Source of the DNA: Zopfochytrium polystomum
Lineage: Eukaryota; Chytridiomycota; Chytridiomycetes; Chytridiales; Chytridiaceae
DNA: 64,000 nt
NCBI GenBank assembly: GCA_025765615.1
Contig: JAIVFJ010000263.1
Span: 1 to 64,000, forward strand
Reading direction: 5' to 3'
Shown: positions 11,245 through 22,994 of the stretch, piece after piece
How the letters are laid out: every line of letters starts with the position of its first letter
How positions within the stretch are numbered: the stretch's first letter is position 1
Position numbers and translations under genes: made by a program
Notes under the pieces: generated by a model
Seen by the model: the letters and a program-made list of their open reading frames with translations, nothing else
Databases searched by the model: none
What the model was told of the DNA's origin: nothing

Positions 11245-13215
11245 CTCCCCCCCTAAGCTGTGGGCAGGAGCAAAGGGCCAGCACGGAGGAAAACCTTACG
11301 CCATACGCAACGTAAGGAAACTGTACACTGGATAAGGAAAAGCAATAAACAGGTATGACTGGCCACCAGGTGGCAGAACAATAAGAAAAGAATGCCCATA
11401 TGAAATATGCAGATGGAAAGCAAAGAAACTTGAATGCAGGAATATAAGAAGCAATGCAGAAGAAGATGGACAAAAGAGAGAAACGAGAAAGAGAATGCAA
11501 TACAAATAAAGAAAGGGGACGGAAACTTATGCACACGACAAAGACCAATAGGACTAAGATGATAAGCACCTAAAGCAGCAGGTAATGATTTTGTTAGATA
11601 ATCTGCTGGTTGCTTGCCACCAGGAATCCATTCCAGTCAAATCACTTGTCATCAACCAGTTCCCGGATATAGTGATACTTAACCAGAACATGTTTTGACC
11701 TATATAGTGTAGAGATTGTTTGAGCTCAAATTGATAACGCCTTGGTTGTCAGTATAGATTGGAATAGGAGTCGGGGACGGGAGCATAAGTGCTGTGTGCT
11801 GTTGTGAGATGGCCTCTAGTTCTCGTCCTAGTTCTGAGACTGCAACGTATTCTGCTTGCTGAGGTGAAAGCATACTGTAGGACTGCAAGTTGATGCCCAG
11901 CTGATAGTGGTATTTCCAAACAAAACGAAGTAGCCAAGTTGTGCTTTTCCATCAGCATGAACTCCATGAGCAGCATCCGAGTAGCCGAAAATTCCAGACC
12001 CTGTGTTGGAATAAAACAACCATACTCACATGTACCATTTATGTATTGAAGGACTCGAATGAGGATCTGCAGAATGAGGATCTGCAAGTGGTGTTTGCTT
12101 GGGTCCTTGCTGAAGGCACCGAGATAGGAGACTGCTGGTGCCAAGTCTGGTCGTGTGTGTGTTGCCAAATAGTTGATGCCACCAAGGATTGCTTGGTAGA
12201 GCTGTTGATTTGCTGTGGGTTCATCATTTTTTGGAGGTTGAAGAGTGAGAGGACTAGGGGAGACCAGTTACTGCTGTCTTCTTTCCATTGACTAGGTCTG
12301 CATGGCGTTGGAGTAACTCTTTGGTGTAAGCTCATTGATGCAAGTAGATGCCAGTTGGCATTCAATGAACTTCTATATTCAGTACGGTCTTGATATGACC
12401 TAGTTCGCGGAGCTTAGTAGAAGGATTTTAGCAAAGTGATGGCAGAGGTGATTTCCTCTGTGTGCCCAAAGAAACAAATATCATCGACATAGATAGCAAT
12501 GAAAATAATACGTTCCTTTGTGCACTTGAAGAGGATGCATCGATCTGCTGCGCTTTGTTGGTAGCTGGCAGACTTGAGACAACCAATGAGTTCCTGATAC
12601 CAACAACGCCCCGCTTGCTTGATACTGTTGACAGCTTTGTGCAAAAGCCAGACCTTGCCATCAGAACGGTAGCCATCTGGTTGCTCCATGTAGATGGGGA
12701 CATCAAGTTTACTGTTGAGGTAGGCATTGCTAATATCGACCATGGCTGTGTCCCAACCGTTTGAGGCTGTCATAGCAAGGAGCTATCGAAGACTATTGAT
12801 GCGAAACAACAGGAGAGTGAGTGTTCCAGAAATAAATGCCACGACGCTGTGTAAAGCCCTTAGCCACTAGTCGTGCGTGAAAGCGCTCAGTGATGCCGTC
12901 TGGTCGAAGCTTGACCTTGTACACCCATTTGTTCTGCACGACATTGACATTCTTGGTTCGATCAACGACTTCGAAAGCTGCAAGCATTCTGAGAGCGTCA
13001 ATTTCTGTCTGCTCTGCTGCTATCCACTCTTTGGACCACTATCCACTCATAGCCTCAGTTCTGGGTCTGGACATTTGACATTGGTTAAATATAGATGTCA
13101 GGATCGAGTATGGTTTGGAGATGGGCTGCGTGTAGTGCTACAAGGTGATTTGCGCACATGTGTAAGTGGAGGCTATGGTGGGTGGTGGTTCTGGTGGTGG
13201 CGCTTGAGGTGGTAG
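11245..13215 (-). mobile_element. Copia C pol remnant (RT and RNase H, broken)
   Basis: Read on the minus strand. RT begins with NKWVYKVKLRPDG and FHARLVAKGFTQ (12960-12830). It continues with DISNAYLNSKLDVPIYMEQP and the catalytic YVDDICFFG box near 12480. RNase H parts follow: ATHTRPDLAPAVSYLGAF, then QQAEYVAVSELGRELEAI. Several frameshifts and stops, and a missing integrase, make it non-functional. Reverse transcriptase would copy element RNA, and RNase H would remove the template. Confidence 0.88.
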
Positions 13216-13524
13216 GTCTCGAGTTGGTGTTTCAGCAATTGTTTTGTCATCAGGGGTATGCTTTGGTGTTGTTAGTAAAATTACAGAGGTGTTTGTGAGC
13301 AATAGGATGCAGAAAAGGAAATAGAAAAATCATTGGCAGGTGAGTCTTCTGCACGATGCAGCTCGGGACACCCCGTGCCAGAGAGCCCTCTCCTCCTCTC
13401 CCCACAGCCCGCCTTCCGTACTTCCCCCATGCGTAACGCCAGGCGCCAAGGGACCTATCTCCCCTGGTGGTGTTCCTTACGGAATGGGCTCCCCAAACAG
13501 GCATCCATCCCTTCTGAATTGGGT
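13216..13524. other. Unassigned spacer
   Basis: GC-rich, with Gly/Val-type GGTGGT repeats at its left edge. No family recognised. It lies between the copia C remnant and the next LTR B. Confidence 0.4.
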
Positions 13525-14748
13525 TGTTGAGATTCAACCCACAGGGTACACTACGCCTGTTACTGATGATCCCTTTGAGAACTCCATCCAATCACATTGG
13601 ATGGGGTGTTTGAAGGGCTCAGTAGATTCAATACTTGAATGGGGCGCTCGGAAGGGCTAATCTGTTCTCAATAAAAAGAGATAGGCAAAGGCGGCTGTTG
13701 TTCTAGCTTTGTTCATCCTACCGGTAGGAACAATGCAATTAGAACATGCACAAAAACGCTCAAACTACGCACTCTGCACATGTAACACAGCACAGCAAGC
13801 ATGCAGAAGCAGTGTACCACTGCCCAATGCTCCGGAATTCCGCTCTCTGCATCGGAATTCCGCTCTCTGCACCGGAATTCCGCGCTCTGCATCGGATTCC
13901 GCTTCCTGATCTGGAATTCCTCTCTCTGCACCGGAATTCCGCTTCCTGATCTGGAATTCCAGCTTTCCTGCTGTGCTGTGCAATCTGAGCAATGCAACAG
14001 GCATTTAGGAATCAGGGATTGCACCAATCACTGCATTTCTAAAAGTGAGATAAAAACTGAGCTCACCAGAGATTGCACCAATCATTGGATTTCTAAAAAC
14101 AAGGAAAAAAGCGGCTTGTTTCCCAAACAAGCTTCCTGATTTGGAAACAACCAAACCAATTTACAAGCAACTGTTTCTCAAACAAGCTGTAAATTGGTTC
14201 CTGGTGGTACTCAGCCCAGACAAAGTGCTCAGCCCAAGGTGGTACTCAGCCCTGGCTGGTACTTAGCCCAGGGTGGTGCACAGCCCAGGCTGGTACTCAG
14301 CCCTGGGTGGTGCTCAGCCCTGGCTGGTATTCAGCCCTGAGTGATGCCCAGCACTGGGTGGTACTCAGCCCTGAATGGGTACTTAGCCCAGGCTGAGGAT
14401 TGGTGCTCAGCCTGTTTTATCTCATTTCTGTGGCCTGCTCTGTGCAGCCCACTGCTCCCTCTGTTTTCTGATGGCTCCAACCTGCAGGAGTATAAAAGCA
14501 GCAACCTCTCACAGAGATCAAACAAGGAATCCAATCCCCTCCTTGCTGCTTTAACAGAATCCAGTGCAAAAACAAGCCAATCTCTCTTCCTCCATTTGCT
14601 CTCTCTTCCATCTCTGCCCACTCACTCCTCTCTCCTCTCTCCATCCTCTCACTCCTCTCACTTTTCCATCATCACTGCTCTCTCTCTCTCTCTCTCTCTT
14701 CATCCCCACACACACCAAGTCCCTCTAGTCCTGGGTGGGATTTCATCA
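13525..14748 (+). mobile_element. LTR B copy 2 (5' LTR of truncated element B2)
   Basis: 1224 bp, TGTTGAGATTCAACCC to TTTCATCA. A TATAAAAG box lies at about 14492. About seven 20-bp GAATTC units lie at 13840-13960. 17-bp units run from about 14200 to 14400. Downstream sequence (CAAAGCTACCTAC) matches the internal start of the full element at 21167, so this is a genuine 5' LTR. Confidence 0.92.
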
Positions 14749-16329
14749 CAAAGCTACCTACAAGCCGTCGGCCACACTTGTACGCTCGAACAGGGCCCTG
14801 CTGCTCTTACAAGAAAAGGGTTTCTGACTCTAAACAAGACCAACCTGTCTGTGAGCATCGGCTCACCAGCTACTTTAAGGCAACAAAGGGCTCTTGGCTC
14901 TCTACAAGAAAAGGGCTACCTGCTCTAAACAAGTCCACTGGTCCACCAAGCCGCTACCTAGCATGTCTTCTTCGACCCCCAAGGCTGTCCGCTTCTCTTC
15001 TTACGGCTACCAGGCTTGGGAACTGCATGTGGAAGAAGTCATCAAGCCGGTCATGGCATACAATCTTGTTGCCAGCTTCCTCAAGCCTGATTACTTCGGT
15101 ACGTTCAACGAGCACTGCACCAAGGTCGGCATCGGCGCTGCTCCTCCCAGTATTGGTTCTCCCCCTGAATCCTCTGCAACGGCGGAGGCCAAGGCTGCGT
15201 ACAGTGAGATGTACCGTCTGCACCACGCTGCCCTTGACAAGTACCACACTGGTATACGCCAAGAACACAAGACCTACAGGGAGCTTGAGGCCCAACACGA
15301 CAAGGCGGTTGCTACCCTCGACTCCTGCTCACGCATTGAGGATGTGCGCTCCATGAATGCGGCAAACATCACCAACTGCGCTGATCGGTACAAGTGGCTC
15401 AATGACAAGTACGCCCTGCAGGACCACACTGGTTCACAGCAGGACAAGTGGCTTGCGACTTACAGTCGTTTGGCAAAACCCAGAGACTAGACCTCAGTGG
15501 CAACCAAGAAGCGCAAGATCGGTGAGGCACTCAACGGCAAGCCTACTTGTGACCTTCATGGAATCTGGGTCTCGCACTCTCGCGAGGAATGCCTCAAGTT
15601 CCCTCACGGGAAGTCAGAGCCAGCTCGCCCTGCAAAGAAGGCCAAGGGCAAGCAGCCTGCACACGCCAAAGAAGCCAAGGCCACGCCAGCTGATTCCAAG
15701 AAAGCTACTGAGACTGCCAAGATTGCACGTGAGGTGGCCGCTAAAGAACACCACCAAGCCTCTTGCGCAGCCTCTGAGGACTCTCCTCCCCACAAATGCT
15801 ACAGGATGGATACTCCACCACCACCTCCTGAAGCAGAAGACGTCGAAATGTTGGAGTTCAGTACTGAGGGTGCTGCGCGCCTTGCAGACACTTCAGCTCT
15901 GGACGACTTCCTTTCAGTAGAAAGGGCACTTGCGGCACGGGAGTTTGAAATTGGAACATGCCAGGCCGTTGAGGTGGAGGAGGAATTTGAAGTGGAACTC
16001 ACAGTTACACTTCTTGACGGCAGAATGGATCCAGACTGGATCACTGACAACATTGTCTCAAACGTCGGCTACAAAGTGATGTACGAATCTGGGCGTTTCC
16101 TCTACCGCAACGTCACCTACCGCCGCATCTACGAGACTGCGCTGATGGCAAGACTTGCTGGCAGCAACCCACACCAGGTCATCCTTGACTCTGGGGCTTC
16201 CAGGACAATGTCGCCTTGTGAAGAGCACTTCACAAACTTGCGGCCCACCTCCCAGCAGATCAAAACAGCTGACGGCTTTACAACTGCCACTGGAGTGGGA
16301 GACTTCACCCTGTTCGTTAACGGAAGAGC
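14749..16329 (+). mobile_element. Element B2 gag-protease remnant
   Basis: Gag starts at ATG 14962 (MSSSTPKAVRFSSYGYQAWE), clean up to about 15488. Relative to element B it then lacks about 340 bp (B coordinates about 21905-22245), creating a stop in PRD*. The frame resumes at TSVATKKRK with the variant zinc knuckle CDLHGIWVSHSREEC, an acidic and Pro-rich linker, and the protease motif ILDSGASRTMSP. The unbroken text around TNLRPTSQQIK is the empty site for the solo LTR at 22995. The copy stops abruptly after NGRA at 16329. No integrase or RT remains. Confidence 0.9.
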
Positions 16330-17163
16330 ACCACATCAATACCAGGAAAAGTGAGAGTGACAGATCCAATTCCTTCAGAGCGGCATTCATGATCATCTGC
16401 TAGGCGGGCATGGTGTTCAGTTTCAAATTGTTGGTACTCAGTGAATTGCTCCCATTGTGGGATCATTGTGGGTACAGCTCCAGAATCGATACGTTACAGA
16501 AGAGAGGCTATGCCTGTGTGTGATGTGCTCAGTGTTGCAATGTTGCTTGCGGTACAGCCACAGTTGCTGAGGCTGAGGTGAAATCCAGAGAAAGGAACAA
16601 GAGTTGCTTGTGGTACAGCCACAGTTGCTGAGGCTGAAGCATGGTTTGGTTGAGCTGGTGTGAAGTGCTGCACTTGGAGCTTGGCTGAGATGGCATTGGC
16701 TTGGTGCATGTGCAGGCAGTGCTCAGACCTGTGTGTGTGTGCGTTGGTGGCCAAGCTTGGAATCTCCACACAGAACTCGCACCCAGTGCCTTCAAGTCTT
16801 CCAAGATGTCGGTGGATTGAAGTAGCCTTTGGCTCCAGCCTATGGGTGACTCCTGGCTTGCAGCGGTCACAACAGTCCCTTTCCATGTGGTGAATGTATG
16901 CCTTGTGGTAACCACACCAGTAGTGTGGCCTATCCCCACGACGAGGGGAGCAAGAGCAGTTTTGGTTTCCCCTGTTGTCATCGCTCCTGTAGTTGCTTCC
17001 TTGGCAATTGTTTCGTTCTGCTCGCTCAAGGTCATTGCAACCTCCTTGGATGTGCTCACTTTGGTGGTGTCCATCTTCGCAATCGTCATGGTTGTCACAG
17101 AGGTTGTTGCCCACTTGACGCCAAGTTGCTGAGGCTGAAGCATGGTTTGGTTGAGCTGGTGTG
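16330..17163 (-). mobile_element. Copia A/C-type gag C-terminus with zinc knuckle
   Basis: On the minus strand a Cys/His-rich segment reads WCGYHKAYIHHMERDCC, a variant C-x2-H...H-x4-C knuckle typical of fungal copia gag. It is followed by His/Gln-rich sequence. A stretch of about 38 bp (GTTGCTGAGGCTGAAGCATG onward) occurs at about 16626 and again at about 17125, and a shorter form at 16560, so the region has internal duplications. It abuts LTR A2, which has lost its last bases. Confidence 0.7.
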
Positions 17164-17394
17164 AATGAAAGAATTCGCTATGATGGCTGATTGATGGATT
17201 GGGCTGCTGTGGTGTACACTACTGAAGGTGGTGGTGGTGGGAGGTTGATCTTGGCTTCTGTCAGTCTTGTGTTTGTCTTTACACAAAACTGTTACAAGGA
17301 CCATCACTTGCAAAATGCTGCAGGTCATCCTTGCAGAGAAGTATCAGGTCAAAGCTCCTGCACACCGCTTACACCAAAAGACCCAAAACTAACA
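17164..17394 (-). mobile_element. LTR A copy 2
   Basis: Matches LTR A1 in inverse orientation. Preceded in the minus strand by CTTAGGGGGGAG, so it serves as 3' LTR of the RT/RNase H remnant at 17395-19921. The terminal TGCA is replaced by a junction to gag sequence. Confidence 0.85.
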
Positions 17395-18032
17395 CTCCCC
17401 CCTAAGCTGTGGGCAGGAGCAAAGGCCGGCACGGAGGAAAACCTTAAGCCATAGTCAACTTAAGGAAACTGTACACCGGAGAAAGAAGAATCACAAACAG
17501 GTATGACTGGCCATCAGATGGCAGAACAGAAAGGACAGACCACTCTAACAAAAATGGATGGGGGCACATATTGAACGTCAGAGGTAAAAGAAAATGAGTC
17601 AAAGTAATGAAAAAGAACAAAGAAGAAAACAGCTTCACAGATAAGAAAAAATGAATCAGAGGAAAGAGAAGAAACAAAGACCAGTGCGACTAAGATGGTA
17701 TTCACTGAGAGCTGCTGAGAGAGATTTTGTCATATAGTCTGCAGGCTGTTCTCCTCCAGCAATCCATTCTAGCTGTACTACCTTTTGTTCCACAAGTTCT
17801 TGAATATAATGATACTTTACCACGATATGCTTTGACCGATTGGTGTAAAGATCATTTGAACTGAGGTTGATCACACAGCTGTTGTCAGTGTAGATGACAA
17901 GTGGAGTTGGAGATGGAAGTTGAAGTGCTGAGTAGAGTTGGGATTGTGCCTTAAGTTCTCGTCCCAGTTCAGACACAGCTACATATTCAGCTTCCTGCAG
18001 TGACAGCATGACAGTACTACTCTGAAGAGATG
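17395..18032 (-). mobile_element. Copia RNase H end and 3' leader (left half, split by solo LTR)
   Basis: Minus strand: STVMLSLQEAEYVAVSELGR, then YTDNSCVINLSSNDLYTNRS and LEWIAGGEQPADYMTKSLS, the C-terminus of a copia RNase H. About 260 bp of 3' untranslated sequence and the polypurine tract follow. The other half of the gene is at 19256-19785, beyond the inserted LTR B. The TSD copy AGATG is at 18028-18032. Confidence 0.9.
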
Positions 18033-19255
18033 TGATGAAATCCCGCCCAGGACTGGAGGGACTTGGTGTGTGTGGGAGGGAATGAAGAGAGAGAGAGAGA
18101 GAGAGCAGTGATGATGGAAAAGGGAGAGGAGTGAGAGGCTGGAGAGAGGAGAGAGGAGTGAGTGGGCAGAGATGGAAGAGGGAGCAAATGGAGGAAGAGA
18201 GATTGGCTTGTTTTGCACTGGATTCTGTCAAAGCAGCAAGGAGGGGGTTGGATTCCTTGTTTGATCTCTGTGAGAGGTTGCTGCTTTTATACTCCTGCAG
18301 GTTGGAGCCATCAGAAAACAGAGGGAGCAGTGGGCTGCACAGAGCAGGCCACAGAAATGAGATAAAGCAGGCTGAGCACCAATCCTCAGCCTGGGCTAAG
18401 TACCCATTCAGGGCTGAGTACCACCCACGGCTGGGCATCACCCAGGGCTGAGTACCAGCCAGGGCTAAGTACCAGCCTGGGCTGAGCACCACCCAGGGCT
18501 GAGTACCAGCCTGGGCTGTGCACCACCCAGGGCTAAGTACCAGCCAGGGCTGAGTACCACCTTGGGCTGAGTACTTTGTCTGGGCTGAGTACCACCAGGA
18601 ACCAATTTACAGCTTGTTTGAGAAACAGTTGCTTGTAAATTGGTTTGGTTGTTTCCAAATCAGGAAGCTTGTTTGGGAAACAAGCCGCTTTTTTCCTTGT
18701 TTTTAGAAATCCAATGATTGGTGCAATCTCTGGTGAGCTCAGTTTTTATCTCACTTTTAGAAATGCAGTGATTGGTGCAATCCCTGATTCCTAAATGCCT
18801 GTTGCATTGCTCAGATTGCACAGCACAGTAGGAAAGCTGGAATTCCGGATCAGGGAGCGGAATTCCGATGCAGAGAGCGGAATTCCAGATCAGGAAGCGG
18901 AATTCCGATGCAGAGAGGGTTATTCCGATGCAGAGGGCGGAATTCCGGAGCATTGGGCAGTGGTACACTGCTTCTGCATGCTTGCTGTGCTGTGTTACAT
19001 GTGCAGAGTGCGTAGTTTGAGCGTTTTTGTGCATGTTCTAATTGCATTGTTCCTACCGGTAGGATGAACAAAGCTAGAACAACAGCCGCCTTTGCCTATC
19101 TCTTTTTATTGAGAACAGATTAGCCCTTCCGAGCGCCCCATTCAAGTATTGAATCTACTGAGCCCTTCAAACACCCCATCCAATGTGATTGGATGGAGTT
19201 CTCAAAAGGATCATCAGTAACGGGCGTAGTGTACCCCGTGGGTCGAATCTCAACA
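18033..19255 (-). mobile_element. LTR B copy 3, solo LTR with TSD AGATG
   Basis: 1223 bp solo LTR. The 5-bp direct repeats AGATG lie exactly at 18028-18032 and 19256-19260. It interrupts a copia RNase H gene between GGTAINWTS and SSTVMLSLQEAEY (minus-strand reading), so the host reading frame gives independent support for the boundaries. Confidence 0.96.
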
Positions 19256-19921
19256 AGATGTCCAATTAATAGCTGTTCCTCCAAATAGAACATAGTAGCC
19301 AGGCTGTGATTTCCCATCAGAGTGGACACCATGGGCAGCGTTGGAGTAACCGGCTATATCTGTGCAGTTGCGAGAATAGAATAAACCATACTCACTATTA
19401 CCGTTGAGATATTTGAGAACCAGAATAAGGATCTTCATGTGTTGCTCGCTAGGATCCTTGCTGAAGGCACCAAGGTATGAAACTGCTGGGGCAAGGTCTG
19501 GTCACGTGTGTGTTGCAAGGTAGTTGATGCCACCAAGGATTGCCTGGTACAGTCTCTGGTCTGGAGCTGCTTGGTCAATCCCACATGGCTGAAGATTGAG
19601 ATTACTGGGAAGGGCAGTTTACTGCAGCTCGGTTGTTGATAATGTTGGCATGGCGTTGAAGTAATTCCTTGATATAGGCTTTCTGGTGCAAGAAGATTCC
19701 GTTGTGGCAGTATTTCCAGTTGCATATTGAGGATGGTTTCATTGCTTCCATTTCGCAGAGTTTGTAAAAGGATTAGGCAAGGCAAAGGCAGAAGAAGTTT
19801 TGGCCAGAATCACCAAAAAGCAAATATTGTTAACTTAGCTTGCGGTGTGGATGATGAGTCAATCTGACAAAAGAGGATGCAGTAGTCCCAGAAGATTGCA
19901 TGACTTTCCCGACAACTGTTT
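19256..19921 (-). mobile_element. Copia RT/RNase H remnant (right half)
   Basis: Minus strand: an RT C-terminal part with ATHT(R)PD-like text near 19500, then YLNGNSEYGLFYSRNCTDIA and GYSNAAHGVHSDGKSQPGYY just before the solo LTR. Frameshifts are present. It is truncated on the right by the 5' LTR of element B at 19922. Confidence 0.85.
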
Positions 19922-21166
19922 TGTTGAGATTCGACCCACGGGGTACACTACGCCCGTTACTGATGATCCTTTGAGAACTCCATCCAATCACATTGGATGG
20001 GGTGTTTGAAGGGCTCAGTAGATTCAATACTTGAATGGGGCGCTCGGAAGGGCTAATCTGTTCTCAATAAAAAGAGATAGGCAAAGGAGGCTGTTGTTCT
20101 AGCTTTGTTCATCCTACCGGTAGGAACAATGCAATTAGAACATGCACAAAAACACTCAAACTACGCACTCTGCACACGTAACACAGCACAGCAAGCATGC
20201 AGAAGCAGTGTACCACTGCGCAATGCTCCGAAATTCCGCTCTCTGCATCGGAATTCCGCTCTCTGCACCGGAATTCCGCACTCTGCATCGGAATTCCGCT
20301 TCCTGATCTGGAATTCCTCTCTCTGCACTGGAATTCCGCTTCCTGATCTGGAATTCCAGCTTTCCTGCTGTGCTGTGCAATCTGAGCAATGCAACAGGCA
20401 TTTAGGAATCAGGGATTGCACCAATCACTGCATTTCTAAAAGCGAGATAAAAGCTGAGCTCACCAGAGATTGCACCAATCATTGGATTTCTAAAAACAAG
20501 GAAAAAAAGCGGCTTGTTTCCCAAACAAGCTTCCTGATTTGGAAACAACCAAACCAATTTACAAGCAACTGTTTCTCAAACAAGCTGTAAATTGGTTCCT
20601 GGTGGTACTCAGCCCAGACAAAGTGCTCAGCCCAAGGTGGTACTCAGCCCTGGCTGGTACTTAGCCCTAGGTGGTGCACAGCCCAGGCTGGTACTCAGCC
20701 CTGGGTGGTGCTCAGCCCAGGCTGGTACTTAGCCCTGGCTGGTGCTCAGCCCTGAGTGATGCCCAGCCCTGGGTGGTACTCAGCCCTGAATGGGTACTTA
20801 GCCCAGGCTGGGGGTTGGTGCTCAGCCTGTTTTACCTCATTTCTGTGGCCTGCTCTGTGCAGCCCACTTCTCCCCTCTGTTTTCTGATGGCTCCAACCTG
20901 CAGGAGTATAAAAGCAACAACCTCTCACAGAGATCAAACAAGGAATCCAACCCCCCTCCTTGCTGCTTTAACAGAATCCAGTGCAAAACAAGCCAATCTC
21001 TCTTCCTCCATTTGCTCTCTCTTCCATCTCTGCCCACTCACTCCTCTCTCCTCTCTACATCCTCTCACTCCTCTCCCTTTTCCATCATCACTGCTCTCTC
21101 TCTCTCTCTCTCTCTCTTCATCCCCACACACACCAAGTCCCTCCAGTCCTGGGTGGGATTTCATCA
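19922..21166 (+). mobile_element. LTR B copy 4 (5' LTR of element B)
   Basis: 1245 bp. Contains two near-identical 28-nt segments (GATTGCACCAATCA...TTTCTAAAA), the inverted pair AACCAATTTACA / TGTAAATTGGTT and the TATAAAAG box. Its 3' end is followed by CAAAGCTAGCTACAAGCC. This is the expected primer-binding position, but it is not an obvious initiator-tRNA-Met complement. Confidence 0.93.
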
Positions 21167-21379
21167 CAAAGCTAGCTACAAGCCGTCGGCCACATTTGTA
21201 CGCTCGAACAGGGCCCTGCTGCTCTTACAAGAAAAGGGTTTCTGACTCTAAACAAGACCAACCTGTCTGTGAGCACCGGCTCACCAGCTACTTTAAGGCA
21301 ACAAAGGGCTCTTGGCTCTCTACAAGAAAAGGGCTACCGCTCTAAACAAGTCCACTGGTCCACCAAGCCGCTACCTAGC

Positions 21380-22994
21380 ATGTCTTCTTCGACCCCCAAG
21401 GCTGTCCGCTTCTCTTCTTATGGCTACCAGGCTTGGGAACTGCATGTGGAAGAAGTCATCAAGCCGGTCATGGCATACAATCTTGTTGCCAGCTTCCTCA
21501 AGCCTGATTACTTTGGTACGTTCAACGAGCACTGCACCAAGGTCGGCATCGGCTGCTGCTCCTCCCAGTATTGGTTCTCCCCCTGAATCCTCTGCAACGG
21601 CGGAGGCCAAGGCTGCGTACAGTGAGATGTACCGTCTGCACCACGCTGCCCTTGACAAGTACCACACTGGTATACGCCAAGAACACAAGACCTACAGGGA
21701 GCTTGAGGCCCAACACGACAAGGCGGTTGCTACCCTCGACTCCTGCTCGCGCATCGAGGATGTGCGCTCCATGAATGCAGCAAACATCACCAACTGCGCT
21801 GATCGGTACAAGTGGCTCAATGACAAGTACGCCCTGCAGGACCACACTGGTTCACAGCAGGACAAGCGGCTTGCGACTTACAGTCGTTTGGCAAAACCCA
21901 GAGACTCTGGTCCGGCAGTCCAGGAGTGGTACACCACTCTGACCACACTGGTCACGGATTGGCCAAAGCATTTCAAATGTACTGCCACCACTTGCAGGGG
22001 TGTGACAAACATCCTGCGTTCTGCCATCATCCACAAAGCAAGGGAAACGCTGCCTGGACATGAAATCTTCTCTGGCGTTCGTCAAAATCTTCTCAAGGGG
22101 CTGTCAGGCTACGCCAACACCAGCGATCTCGTCAAGGAGTTGACAAACTGCCACACGCTGTACCAGCAAAGCAAAGAGAAGAATAGCAGACACTCTGCTC
22201 ACCATGGCACTTCTGAGATGGAAACAGCTGCTTCAGCAAAGACCTCAGTGGCAACCAAAAAGCGCAAGATCGGTGAGGCACTCAACGGCAAGCCTACTTG
22301 TGACCTTCATGGAATCTGGGTCTCTCACTCTCGCGAGGAATGCCTCAAGTTCTCTCACGGGAAGCCAGAGCCAGCTCGCCCTGCAAAGAAGGCCAAGGGC
22401 AAGCAGCCTGCACACGCCAAAGAAGCCAAGGCCACGCCAGCTGATTCCAAGAAAGCTACTGAGACTGCCAAGATTGCACGTGAGGTGGCCGCTAAAGAAC
22501 ACCACCAAGCCTCTTGCGCAGCCTCTGAGGACTCTCCTCCCCACAAATGCTACAGGATGGATACTCCACCACCACCTCCTGAAGCAGAAGACGTCGAAAT
22601 GTTGGAGTTCAGTACTGAGGGTGCTGCGCGCCTTGCAGACACTTCAGCTCTGGACGACTTCCTTTCAGTAGAAAGGGCACTTGCGGCACGGGAGTTTGAA
22701 ATTGGAACATGCCAGGCCGTTGAGGTGGAGGAGGAATTTGAAGTGGAACTCACAGTTACACTTCTTGACGGCAGAATGGATCCAGACTGGATCACTGACA
22801 ACATTGTCTCAAACGTCGGCTACAAAGTGATGTACGAATCTGGGCGTTTCCTCTACCGCAACGTCACCTACCGCCGCATCTACGAGACTGCGCTGATGGC
22901 AAGACTTGCTGGCAGCAACCCACACCAGGTCGTCCTTGACTCTGGGGCTTCCAGGACAATGTCGCCTTGTGAAGAGCACTTCACAAACTTGCGG
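21380..22994 (+). pseudogene. Element B gag-protease (frameshifted and interrupted)
   Basis: Starts MSSSTPKAVRFSSYG. An extra T near 21554 shifts the frame compared with B2 (GGCATCGGC then TGCTGC against GCTGC). Afterwards about 475 codons stay open: helical gag, the zinc-knuckle variant CDLHGIWVSHSREEC (about 22300-22345), a Lys/Ala-rich linker, an acidic segment, and the aspartic protease motif VVLDSGASRTMSP (about 22928-22966). The nested solo LTR cuts it after TNLR. Confidence 0.92.

Noticed and set aside
13840..13960. CRISPR-like look of the regularly spaced GAATTC units
   Set aside because: The units are contiguous 20-bp tandem repeats without unique spacers, in a eukaryotic LTR.
13709..14139. 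Repeated 60-190 codon frames in every LTR B copy (for example starting MFILPVGTMQLEHAQK) on both strands
   Set aside because: They come from translating the 20-bp and 17-bp tandem repeats, differ in length with repeat number, occur on both strands and lie in the promoter part of the LTR. No selection for protein is visible.
16494..17164. A stand-alone Cys/His-rich host protein
   Set aside because: The knuckle, the internal duplications and the adjacent LTR A identify it as copia gag.
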